From Candidatus Geothrix skivensis (lineage in GTDB: Bacteria; Acidobacteriota; Holophagae; Holophagales; Holophagaceae), in assembly GCA_016721195.1 (NCBI GenBank), contig JADKIO010000005.1, positions 556,001-620,000 on the forward strand: a stretch of 64,000 nucleotides of DNA. Direction: 5' to 3'. A program made the position numbers and the translations under genes. A model generated the notes under the pieces. That model was not told where the DNA came from, ran no database searches, and saw only the letters and a list, made by a program, of their open reading frames with translations. Positions 37,145-45,449 of the stretch are shown piece after piece; the stretch's first letter is position 1; every line of letters starts with the position of its first letter.

Positions 37145-40063
37145 ATGCCGAAGACTCGACCATGCTCCTTCGCAACCCTGGCGCTCGGCGCCCTGGTGCT
37201 GTATGCCGGGCCCTGGGTTCGGGCGCAGACGGTCACCACGGGGGCCGTGAGCGGGACCCTCCTGAGCAGCGCTTCCGGTGCACCCCTGACTGGGCTGAAG
37301 GTTCGCCTGATTTCGGCCCAGATCACCCGCACTGCGATCACCGACCGAGAAGGGCGGTTCATGGTGGGCCTGTTGAATCCCGGCCCGTGGAAAGTGAGCG
37401 TCGAACGACCGGGGTTCCAGTCCTGGTACACAGCCGTCAGCGTGGCGACCGACACCGATACGCCGCTGCGCATCCGTCTGGTTGAAGTTCCGGAAGTCAC
37501 TATCGCTGTCTCGGCCCAGGTCGACGCGGCCCTGGACCTCACTTCCACCGCTGCCGGCACCACCATCAATGAGACGGCCATCGCATGGTTGCCCCTAAGC
37601 AGGAATATGAGCGATCTGGTGTATCTCGCCCCCACAGCCACCTTCGCAGGGCGCAGTCTTGATGGCGGGGAGGGCGTGGACTACTCCATCAATGGTGCCA
37701 GTGGCGCAGAGAACCAGTTCATCCTGGATGGCCTCGTCACCAACGAGTTCAAAATTGGCGGTCAGGGCCTGTTCCTGGTGACGGATTTCCTGGATCAGGT
37801 CCAAGTGGAGACAGCCGGGTATCGTCCCGAATTCGGAGCACTTGGGGGCGTGTTCAACGCTACCCTGAAATCGGGTGCGAACCTTTTCGCAGGGAGTACC
37901 TGGGCTGTTTACTCCGCTCAGAGCTCGGAGGCCAGGGCAGTCTCCAATTCCGCGGGATTCCGACAGCCAGCTCCCGCCACCCGTTGGGACTTGGGGTTCG
38001 GCGTGGGTGGACCCCTCTCGAAGGACCGGATCTTCTACTACGTGGGGGCCGACCTGGATCACCAGAGCCGGAGGCCCTATCCCAACAACAGCGGCTTACA
38101 AGGCGGTGATCAGACCATGGGGAACCTCCAGGCCGTGGCCAAGCTCAATGCCTTCCTCACTCCTGAGAAGCAGCTGAGCGTCACTTTTGTCCTCTCCGAC
38201 CGAACGAACGAAACGCCCCTCGCCGTTCCCAATGGGTATGGGGATGCCAATCTGGGAGCCACTCAGAAGGACCGCACTACCCTCCTGAGCCTGGCCTACG
38301 ACTGGACCGCGCGGCCCGACCTGCTGGTCTCCCTGAAGGCCGGCTTCTTCCGGAACGAACTCGCCACCCGGCCCGAGGACACCGCCCGGCCGTTGATCAA
38401 TGACGCGTTCTGGTTCAACGGCGGTGGGGGTGGCCTGGTCCCCGAACTCGCCACCTACGAGTTCCAGCGGGGCGGCTACGGTGCCTACGGCAGGCTCAAC
38501 CGCAATACGAACCAGTTCGGGGCCACCCTGAGCTGGTACCTCGGAGCGCACACCCTCAAGGCGGGCGCGTCCTCTCTTGATGCCAACCTGTTCAAGCAGG
38601 ACTTCGCCTCGGGACCCCCAGGTGAGAACGCCACCTGGGGCATCACATCAGATGGCACCGAGATCAACTCCAGCGTCTGGGGCAATCTCACGGGGGTCTG
38701 GTTCAAGGCGCGCTACCAGGCCTTCTTCGTCCAGGACACCTGGGAGGTCGCCAAGGGCCTGAGGGTCCTCTACGGGGTGCGGGCGGAGACCCAGGAACAC
38801 TTCGACCCTCAGGGTCGCAGCGTCCTGAAGTTCACCGACCTGGGGAAGTACCTCCAGCCACGCCTGGGGTTCACCTGGGACCCCGTCGGCGATGGCCGGC
38901 GCAAGCTGAGCGGGAGCTACGGCGTCTATTACCAGCAACTCCCCCAGCACCTCGCAACCACCGCCTTTGGAGGCTTCACGGCGCTATCCATCGGGTACGC
39001 CCTCTCGGCTTACTCCCCCGTGGGCATTGGTGCCCTGGGGGCGCAGACCTGGGTCTGGAACGGCGGCGCGGGCATGGACCATCTCCCCGTGGCCGAGGGA
39101 ACCCAGCTGCCCCGGCGCAAGGAAATCAGCCTGGGTTATGCGCAACTGCTCAGGCCCGGCCTGACCCTGCGGGTGAGCGGGATCTGGCGGGAACTCACGC
39201 ATCCCATCGATGATTCAACCATCTTTGACGCCTCGGGCCAGGCCTACATGAACTACCTCGGCGCCCCCATGGGCATCCTCTGGAACCCCGGACCCACCGT
39301 GACCTGGGTGGCCCGGGAGGGCACCACGGACGTCAATGGCAACGACATCAGCGGCCAGCGCATCACGGTGTCCAACACCCGCTTCCCCGAGGGCTACAAC
39401 CGCTACCAGGCCCTCACCGTGGGGCTGGAGCAGCAGAAGAAGCGGGCATTCTGGAGCGCGGCCTACACCTGGAGCCACCTCTGGGGAAACTATGAGGGCG
39501 TCCTGGTCGCGGACCGGGGTGACGGACCCTGGGGGGTTCCCAACATCGGCGGCCTCTACGATGCCTGGCCCTACGTGGGCACCGGCAACCTGCCCCTGGA
39601 CCGGCGGCACCTCTTCAAGCTGTACGGCAGCCAGCGCGCGGCCCTTGCGGGACTGGACTGGAACCTCGGCCTGCGCTGGACCTGGATGTCGGGGGTCCCG
39701 ATCAACCTCTACGATGACGGTTCCTCCACCCAGGGCCTGCCGCCGGGCACCCTCGGCCCCTACAATCCCCTGGACCCCTGGGGCTTCGGCGTCATGACCC
39801 CGGAGCGGTTCACCTACGGCACCCGGGGCAGGACCCCGAACACCAGCGTGGTGGACCTGCGCCTGGATACCGAGTTCAAGCTTGGCGGTGTCCGTCTGCG
39901 GCCCTCCCTCGAGCTCTTCAACCTCTTCAACAGCCGCACCCCTACCGTGATCTGGGAGTACGCCACGAAATGGTTCAGCGGTGAGCCCGACCGACGCTAC
40001 GGCCAACCCTCGGGCTGGCTGCAGGGCCGCCGCGTCCAGTTCGGCCTGCGGGCGTTGTTCTGA
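37145..40063 (+). CDS. TonB-dependent receptor with carboxypeptidase-regulatory-like N-domain (copy 2)
   Basis: A 972-residue paralogue of the receptor at 31609. The signal peptide is residues 1-28 (ending WVRAQT). Next come the regulatory-like beta-sandwich (TTGAVSGTLLSSASGAPLTG, ITDREGRFMVGLLNPGPW), the plug with DYSINGASGAENQFILDGL, and the barrel ending FGLRALF. The two receptors share their frame and many blocks (AETQEHFD, PRLGFTWDP, GTGNL, LDRRH) but differ in most extracellular loops, as expected if they take up different ligands. It sits 24 bases after kinase copy 2. An inverted fragment of a third relative lies just beyond its 3' end. Confidence 0.9.
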   Translation: MPKTRPCSFATLALGALVLYAGPWVRAQTVTTGAVSGTLLSSASGAPLTGLKVRLISAQITRTAITDREGRFMVGLLNPGPWKVSVERPGFQSWYTAVSVATDTDTPLRIRLVEVPEVTIAVSAQVDAALDLTSTAAGTTINETAIAWLPLSRNMSDLVYLAPTATFAGRSLDGGEGVDYSINGASGAENQFILDGLVTNEFKIGGQGLFLVTDFLDQVQVETAGYRPEFGALGGVFNATLKSGANLFAGSTWAVYSAQSSEARAVSNSAGFRQPAPATRWDLGFGVGGPLSKDRIFYYVGADLDHQSRRPYPNNSGLQGGDQTMGNLQAVAKLNAFLTPEKQLSVTFVLSDRTNETPLAVPNGYGDANLGATQKDRTTLLSLAYDWTARPDLLVSLKAGFFRNELATRPEDTARPLINDAFWFNGGGGGLVPELATYEFQRGGYGAYGRLNRNTNQFGATLSWYLGAHTLKAGASSLDANLFKQDFASGPPGENATWGITSDGTEINSSVWGNLTGVWFKARYQAFFVQDTWEVAKGLRVLYGVRAETQEHFDPQGRSVLKFTDLGKYLQPRLGFTWDPVGDGRRKLSGSYGVYYQQLPQHLATTAFGGFTALSIGYALSAYSPVGIGALGAQTWVWNGGAGMDHLPVAEGTQLPRRKEISLGYAQLLRPGLTLRVSGIWRELTHPIDDSTIFDASGQAYMNYLGAPMGILWNPGPTVTWVAREGTTDVNGNDISGQRITVSNTRFPEGYNRYQALTVGLEQQKKRAFWSAAYTWSHLWGNYEGVLVADRGDGPWGVPNIGGLYDAWPYVGTGNLPLDRRHLFKLYGSQRAALAGLDWNLGLRWTWMSGVPINLYDDGSSTQGLPPGTLGPYNPLDPWGFGVMTPERFTYGTRGRTPNTSVVDLRLDTEFKLGGVRLRPSLELFNLFNSRTPTVIWEYATKWFSGEPDRRYGQPSGWLQGRRVQFGLRALF

Positions 40064-40119
40064 GGTGCCCCTGTTGAGGGCCTCTCCAGGATCCCGGCCC
40101 CGCTCCCACCTGGTGGATA

Positions 40120-40344
40120 GCCATTGAGCTTAATGATCGCCTGGGTGGTGGCGGTGTCCTTGTCATCGCCCTGGAGGCCGCTGCGGTCTGGGTAGGGGCG
40201 CTCCCGCTGGCGATCCCAGGCTAGGTCGACGAAGTAGAAGTAGAGGTCCTTGACGAGGGCGCCGCCCGCGCCAAAGCCGAGGTCGTAGCGATCCGCCGGG
40301 GCAGGCTGGCGCAAGCCCGCAGTGCTGGACTTGGCCTTGGCCTG
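40120..40344 (-). pseudogene. Inverted fragment of a third TonB receptor
   Basis: On the minus strand about 75 codons read LRQPAPADRYDLGFGAGGAL, then KDLYFYFVDLAWDRQRERPY, then DRSGLQGDD and TTQAIIKLNGY. This aligns with the early-barrel segment of the receptor at 37145 (FRQPAPATRWDLGFGVGGPL, KDRIFYYVGADLDHQSRRPY, NNSGLQGGD, NLQAVAKLNAF). Similarity ends on both sides: there is no plug and no later barrel. It is a leftover of another receptor copy in the opposite orientation. The rest of 40064-40531 holds nothing else I can name except the ribosome-binding site of the next gene. Confidence 0.8.
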
Positions 40345-40531
40345 CAGGTGGTTGCACGCCTAGCCTGAGCAATCTCAATCGGGTTGAACTCTGGACCGGG
40401 AGGCGTCTAAGGGAGGCTTGGCCCCGCGCTTCCAGCCAGGGGAAAGAAATTCAATTCCCCTTCATCCATTTCAAGCTTTGCCGCGTTTGGCTCCATGACC
40501 CCAATCCTGGGGATCGCAAAGGAGTTCTCCC

Positions 40532-41020
40532 ATGAAAAACCTCAGTCTTGCCCTGATGCTGACCGTTCCCGCCGTGCTTTCCCATGCGGCCGAGCCCAGC
40601 AAAGCCACCCCTCGCGCCAAGGCGGATATCGTCGACACGGCCGTGAGTGCTGGTTCCTTCAAGACCCTGGCGGCCGCCCTGCAGGCTGCCGGACTCATAG
40701 ATACGCTGAAGGGCACGGGCCCCTTCACGGTCTTCGCTCCCACGGATGATGCCTTTGCCAAGCTGCCGGCGGGCACCGTGGAAGCCCTCCTCAAGGACAT
40801 TCCCAAGCTGAAGGCCATCCTGACCTACCACGTGGTCGCCGGTCAGGTGGACGCCAAGGACGTGGTGAAGCTGGCCAAGGCGACCACGGTCAATGGCCAG
40901 GACGTGACCATCGGGACCAGCGGTGGGGTCACCATCAACGCTGCCAAGGTGATCAAGGCAGACATCCAGGCCAAGAACGGTGTCATCCACGTGATCGACA
41001 CGGTGCTGCTGCCCATGTAG
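40532..41020 (+). CDS. Secreted fasciclin (FAS1) domain protein
   Basis: A 162-residue protein with a signal peptide (to about residue 20, SHAAEPSK) and a single FAS1 domain. The H1 box is TLKGTGPFTVFAPTDDAFAKL, followed by ILTYHVVAGQVDA and the H2-like VIKADIQAKNGVIHVIDTVLLPM. FAS1 domains mediate adhesion and are widespread in secreted bacterial proteins. AAGGAG lies eight bases before the ATG. A strong hairpin terminator follows the stop, so it is a single-gene unit. Confidence 0.93.
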   Translation: MKNLSLALMLTVPAVLSHAAEPSKATPRAKADIVDTAVSAGSFKTLAAALQAAGLIDTLKGTGPFTVFAPTDDAFAKLPAGTVEALLKDIPKLKAILTYHVVAGQVDAKDVVKLAKATTVNGQDVTIGTSGGVTINAAKVIKADIQAKNGVIHVIDTVLLPM

Positions 41021-41033
41021 TCCAGGAGTGGCA

Positions 41034-41068
41034 GGGCCGCCGGATGCCTCCGGCGGCCCATTATTTTG
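41034..41068 (+). terminator. Rho-independent terminator after the FAS1 gene
   Basis: An 11-bp stem (GGGCCGCCGGA, 41034-41044, with TCCGGCGGCCC, 41049-41059) and a four-base loop, followed by ATTATTTTG. It lies 14 bases after the FAS1 stop. Confidence 0.85.
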
Positions 41069-41198
41069 CCGATGGCCAGCCAGGGCCGGTTCCTATGGCC
41101 CGGCTTTGCCCCCTCGAACCGCCTGGATGGCGGTCCTGCCCTGTTTTCCCCTTGGGTGCGCCGGCAGGTTCCTCTACGCTCCATCACTCGGAGTCCCG

Positions 41199-41757
41199 TT
41201 GATTCGTTCAGCCGCTCTGGTACTCATGGCCTTGACCCTGCATCCCCGACTTGAAGGTCCGTTGTTTGATTTTCAGGCTGCCAGCCAGATCCCTTGGCGG
41301 GTCGTGAATGACAGCGTCATGGGGGGGCGGTCCACCAGCCAATGGAACGTGATCCCCGGTGGGGCCATTTTTCAAGGCGTGGTGTCCCTGGAGAACGGTG
41401 GGGGTTTTGCGTCCGTGCGCTCCGGGCCCGTCGCCCATGACCTGGCCCACTGTGATGGCTTTCTGCTCCGGGTGCGGGGGGACGGTCGTCGCTACAAGTT
41501 CCTGGTTCGCGCCGATGAGAAGCTTGGACGGTGCCCTTTTCCAGGCCGCATTCCATACAAAGAAGGGAGAGTGGCTGGAGCTTCGGCTGCCCTTGAATGA
41601 GTTTGTGCCCACCTATCGGGGTCGCAGGCTGGCAGGAGCCCCGCCCGTGGATCCAGCGAAGGTGAAGTCCTTCGGCCTGCTCGTCTCCGACGAGCAGGAG
41701 GGTCCTTTTCGACTGGAACTCGCCTGGATCAAGACCCTGGCTCGGGCGAGTACCTAG
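41199..41757 (+). pseudogene. CIA30-family (NADH:ubiquinone oxidoreductase intermediate-like) protein with a frameshift
   Basis: The first frame has a hydrophobic start (LIRSAALVLMALTL), then VNDSVMGGRSTSQWNV, GVVSLENGGGFASVRS and YKFLVRADEKL. The second frame continues ALFQAAFHTKKGEWLELRLP, EFVPTYRGRRLAGAPPVD and SFGLLVSDEQEGPFRLELAW. Together these are a complete CIA30/galactose-binding-like domain of about 185 residues. The break is at CTTGG (41523-41527): removing one T gives KLDGALFQ in one frame. TTG 41199 has GGAG five bases upstream; ATG 41226 is an alternative start. Bacterial members of this family have no clear role. Confidence 0.75.
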
Positions 41758-42789
41758 GCAGACCGACATTTGGACCCTGCCCCTTCAGGTTCCACCCGTC
41801 ATCAAGGGGCTGGTCTGTCGGTATCGACCGGCCCACTGGCATCGAGCAGGGTGCATGCGCCTTGTGACCTCGTGGCCGCGATCTGGGTGGGTCCAGCCAG
41901 ATCCCTGGTGCTGGGGTTGGCGCCCAGGCGACCTTTGGTCCAAAGGCCCAGTGCTCCCTGTGCAACAGGATCGGCCGCTTTCCAATCCGGGTGGTGCAGG
42001 GCCATCCGGCGCGCCCTCCTGGACAAGCGGACCGCCATGATGGGCCCAGGTGACCTCCCGGGTCCCTTGAGACCCCCCTCGACGGCAAGGTGACCCGGCG
42101 AGCGGGAGGTGTGTCCTTGGTCCTCGCGGCTCGCCGAAGTCGCCGCCCCTTTCCGAATCGAAGCAAGCCTGCCGCCGCGGCCCGGGCCGTCCCCCAGGCG
42201 GGTTCGATGCTCTCTGTTGATGTGCCGGGCTTCTGGTGGAAGCCCCTGGGTCGCCGTGGGGGCATGGACCAGAGCCAGAAGCCTGCCACCGCGGGGTCCA
42301 GCGGATGAAGCGCCGCCTGGACGCCTGACCCCTGGAAGGGTGGCTTCTGAACCAGCGTGGTCCCAGGCGGTCCCTACGCCGGGAGCACACCCTGGGCACT
42401 CGCCGGGAGGTGGGGAAGGTCAATCCTGCTGCCAGTTGTAAAATGGTTGGCGTACCGGTTGGCGTTCCTAAGCCATATGAAGGCAGCCATTCAAGGAATC
42501 CGGGGTAGTCAGAAAACACATTTTCGCCCCAGAAAAAACCCCATTGATCTGTTGTGGCACCCATTCATAACATCTTTGTTTCCATGGGATCACGGTAAAG
42601 TTACAGCCTCATTGTGCTATTCATCACAAGGGTGGGAACCTGTGGGTGATTTTAATAGACGGGGTGGGTTTTCCCCGATTAGTTTGAATCGTCTGATCCA
42701 TTCCAATTGCCAATGGTCCGCTGGTCAGACCGCGTTGTGTCTGGCCTTCCTCCTGTCCCCCCCCAACCCTCCCTCTATGGAGCAAACAC
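41758..42789. other. About 1 kb without a recognisable gene; AT-rich leader before the porin
   Basis: From 41758 to about 42430 the DNA is GC-rich with open frames on both strands, but none has a ribosome-binding site, a family motif or a convincing protein; it may be decayed coding DNA. From about 42430 to 42720 the composition turns much more AT-rich, with an 8-base repeat (GTTGGCGT twice near 42446-42466). This part is probably the promoter and leader of the porin. GGAG before ATG 42790 is its ribosome-binding site. Confidence 0.5.
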
Positions 42790-44055
42790 ATGAAGATCAC
42801 CCGCATCGCCGGTATCGCCGCGCTGCTCGCCGCCGGGGTCACTGCCCAGGCCCAGACCGCCAAACTCGATGGTGTCCTGATGGAATTCTGGGCCACCCAG
42901 ATGATGGACAACAGCCTGCGCAACAACGCCACTGCTTCGGCCGGCGCCTCCAAGTACTACGCGCTGGACTCCCGCTTCCAGGAGAACAACTTCGCCGTCA
43001 AGCGGGCCGAGTTCTACTTCAGCGGCACGGTCACGGACACCCTCAGCTGGGCCATGATGTTCGATCCCAACAACAGCAATACCCCCGCCGGGCCCAACAA
43101 TGTCCTCCAGGACTTCACCCTCTCCTGGACCCCCGGCAATGGCTTCAACGTGAAGGCCGGCCAGTTCAAGATGCCCACCACGTACGAAGCCACCCTGGTG
43201 GCCGCCCGGGAGATCCTCTTCTTCGAGCGCAACCAGATCAACCGCCGGCTGGGTGATGCCCGCGACCGCGGCATCTGGGCCAGCTACACCTACGGCAACG
43301 CCAAATCTTTCATGGGCAAGCTGAACGTCGCCGTCTCCAACGGCACCACCGATGACGGCAGCGGCGGCAAGAACAACGAGAACACCCTGGCCGGTTCCGG
43401 CAACGCCCAGAAGGACCTCACCTTCCGCTTCGAAAGCGCCTTCCTGACCGCCCACAAGGCCGGCTTCTACTACCGCGAAGGCCAGACCGGCCTCAAGAAC
43501 ACCAGCATGCTGACGGCCACGATCCCGGGCACCTGGACGGTGGGCGCTCCTTCCGCCACCCAGATCCGCGACAACAAGGACAAGACCACCCTGATGGGTG
43601 CCTACTACGCCTTCAATAATGCGACCTGGCAGTTCAGCGCCGAGTACGCCACGGGCCTCCTGGGCCGCCGCTACGCGACCCTCTTCGCCGCTGCTTCCGC
43701 TCCCCTGCGTGAGCACCTCGACCAGAAGTTCACCGGCATTGCCGTGGACGGCGCCTACAAGATGGGCAACCACTGGTTCACCGGCCGCTACGACATGATG
43801 AACTACAACTCCGGCGACAACTGGTACACCGCCGCCAACCCCTACAAGAACGCCGTCACCGGCGCCGACTTCAGCCCCAAGTACACGGAAATCACCGTGG
43901 GCTACAACTACGTCTTCATTCCCACCAAGCAGTCCGCGGGCAAGCTGAAGCTGAACTACGTCATGCGCAGCAAGAATTTCCTGGCGCCCCTGGCCCCCCA
44001 GACCACCGAGCAGGGCGGCAACAGCCTCGTCGCCTCCCTCATGCTGTCCTACTAA
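42790..44055 (+). CDS. Phosphate-selective porin O/P-like outer-membrane protein
   Basis: A 421-residue beta-barrel porin. It has a signal peptide (residues 1-22, VTAQAQT), then FAVKRAEFYFSGTVTDTLSW, LSWTPGNGFNVKAGQFKMPT, FFERNQINRRLGDARDRGIW and a series of amphipathic strands, ending in LMLSY. These are the marks of the OprO/OprP-type family. The actual solute cannot be assigned. A strong terminator ends the gene, so it is separate from the downstream liv operon, though a role in passing amino acids to that system is conceivable. Its codon use and long AT-rich leader fit strong expression. Confidence 0.85.
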   Translation: MKITRIAGIAALLAAGVTAQAQTAKLDGVLMEFWATQMMDNSLRNNATASAGASKYYALDSRFQENNFAVKRAEFYFSGTVTDTLSWAMMFDPNNSNTPAGPNNVLQDFTLSWTPGNGFNVKAGQFKMPTTYEATLVAAREILFFERNQINRRLGDARDRGIWASYTYGNAKSFMGKLNVAVSNGTTDDGSGGKNNENTLAGSGNAQKDLTFRFESAFLTAHKAGFYYREGQTGLKNTSMLTATIPGTWTVGAPSATQIRDNKDKTTLMGAYYAFNNATWQFSAEYATGLLGRRYATLFAAASAPLREHLDQKFTGIAVDGAYKMGNHWFTGRYDMMNYNSGDNWYTAANPYKNAVTGADFSPKYTEITVGYNYVFIPTKQSAGKLKLNYVMRSKNFLAPLAPQTTEQGGNSLVASLMLSY

Positions 44056-44091
44056 GACCGATCGAACCACCGGTCCCCTCGGGGACCACAG

Positions 44092-44137
44092 CCACGGAAC
44101 TCCTGGGTCACAACCCACGGGTTCCGTGGTTTTTTTT
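44092..44137 (+). terminator. Strong rho-independent terminator after the porin
   Basis: A 9-bp stem (CCACGGAAC, 44092-44100, with GTTCCGTGG, 44121-44129) with an inner GGGT/ACCC pair in the loop, followed by eight T. A second hairpin (GGTCCCC/GGGGACC, 44072-44087) precedes it. Confidence 0.95.
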
Positions 44138-44199
44138 AGGTCGAATGGTGTAGGATTTCCAATACCATCCACCCACATCCCTTGAGTACAGGAGCAGCC

Positions 44200-45345
44200 A
44201 TGCGGAAGCATCTTTTGGCCCTCGGCGTCACGCTGACGCTGTCCCCCGGCCTGATGGCCCAGAAGATTGGTGTCATCAACTCCATGAGCGGGCCCGAGGC
44301 GCCCATCGGCGAGAACATCACCAACGGGATCAAACTCGCCGAAGAGGATCTGAAGAAGAAGGGTTTCAACCTGCAGCTGGTGTGGGAGGACGACACGGGC
44401 AAGCCGCAGATCTCCATGAGCGCCATGGAGAAGCTGGCCACCCGCGACAACGTGGCGGGCGTGGTGGGCCCCTACACGTCGGCCTGCTCCAATGCCGTGG
44501 CCAAGCTGGCCGAGAAGTACCGGGTGCCGCTCTTGATCCCGGCCGCCGCCAAGGAGGAGATCACCCGGCAGGGCCTCAAGCACGTCTTCCGCATGAACGC
44601 GCCAGCCGACAAGTACGCCTCCAGCCTCATCGATGCGGCCCTCTCCCTGGGCAAGCCCAAGACCATCGCCTTCGTCTACGAGAACACCGACTTCGGCACG
44701 TCCACCTCGAAGACCGCCAAGGACTACGTGGCCACCAAGGGCCTCCAGGTGGTGGCGGACGTGTCCTACGCGAAGGGGTCCGCCGACTACCGCTCCAACC
44801 TGGCCCAGATCAAGTCGAAGAATCCCGACCTGGTCTTCATGGTCTCCTACGTGGCCGACGCCATCCTGCTCATGCGGCAGTCCAAGGAAGTGGGCCTCCA
44901 GCCCCAGGCCTTCCTGGGCGCCGGTGCCGGCTTCACCACCACCGAGTTCGCCAAGGAGAAGGCCATCTCCGAGGCGGTCGTCTCCTGCACCCAGTGGACC
45001 GACGACGTGAGCTGGCCCGGCGCGAAGGACTTCGGCCAGCGCTACAAGGCCAAGTTTGGCAAGGAGCCCACCTATCACGCGGCCTGCGCCTATGCGTCCA
45101 TGGTGATCATGGCCGAGACCGCCAAGAACGCCGGAGGCGACCGCGCCAAGACCCGCGATGGGCTGAAGGCCGGCAAGTGGAACGGCATCATGGGCGAGGT
45201 CAAGTTCGCCGACTACGACGGCTTCACCAACCAGAACAACCACCAGATGCTGGTGCAGCAGATCCTGAGTGGGAACTACGAAACCATCCTGCCAGCCCAG
45301 TTCGCCACCAAGAAGGCGCTGTACCCCTTCCCCAAGTGGAAGTGA
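44200..45345 (+). CDS. livK: Branched-chain amino-acid-type ABC transporter, substrate-binding protein
   Basis: A 381-residue periplasmic binding protein of the LivJ/LivK type. It has a signal peptide (residues 1-22, SPGLMAQ), then KIGVINSMSGPEAPIGENIT, VVGPYTSACSNAVAKLAEKY, VPLLIPAAAKEEI, YENTDFGTSTSKTAKDYV and YHAACAYASMVIMAE. ATG 44200 has GGAG five bases upstream; the frame before it is not conserved. It heads the livKHMGF-CBS operon. A GC-rich hairpin after the gene may keep its mRNA more abundant than that of the membrane parts. The ligand may be a branched-chain amino acid, amide or aromatic acid. Confidence 0.9.
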   Translation: MRKHLLALGVTLTLSPGLMAQKIGVINSMSGPEAPIGENITNGIKLAEEDLKKKGFNLQLVWEDDTGKPQISMSAMEKLATRDNVAGVVGPYTSACSNAVAKLAEKYRVPLLIPAAAKEEITRQGLKHVFRMNAPADKYASSLIDAALSLGKPKTIAFVYENTDFGTSTSKTAKDYVATKGLQVVADVSYAKGSADYRSNLAQIKSKNPDLVFMVSYVADAILLMRQSKEVGLQPQAFLGAGAGFTTTEFAKEKAISEAVVSCTQWTDDVSWPGAKDFGQRYKAKFGKEPTYHAACAYASMVIMAETAKNAGGDRAKTRDGLKAGKWNGIMGEVKFADYDGFTNQNNHQMLVQQILSGNYETILPAQFATKKALYPFPKWK

Positions 45346-45356
45346 GTTGACGCAGT

Positions 45357-45388
45357 CCGGGGGTTCCGCGCTGCGCGCATACCCCCGG
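45357..45388 (+). promoter_or_regulatory. Intercistronic hairpin between livK and livH
   Basis: CCGGGGGT (45357-45364) pairs with ACCCCCGG (45381-45388), with an inner GCGC pairing. No T tract follows directly, so partial termination or 3'-end protection of livK mRNA is more likely than full termination. Confidence 0.6.
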
Positions 45389-45449
45389 GCCCCCGCGCAA
45401 AAGTTCGGCTGAGCCAACCTTTTGCTTAATTCCCGGAGGTCAAGGCCCC

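Noticed and set aside
41785..42564. Possible 259-codon minus-strand gene in the gene-free kilobase
   Set aside because: No ribosome-binding site, no recognisable motif, odd composition rich in R, G and P, and it begins in the AT-rich leader.
42555..42575. TGGCAC at 42555 as a sigma-54 -24 element before the porin
   Set aside because: The bases where the -12 GC should lie read CATAA, so the essential GC is missing.
42775..45417. 880-codon minus-strand open frame
   Set aside because: It is antisense to the porin and livK, both with signal peptides and family motifs, and crosses a strong terminator.
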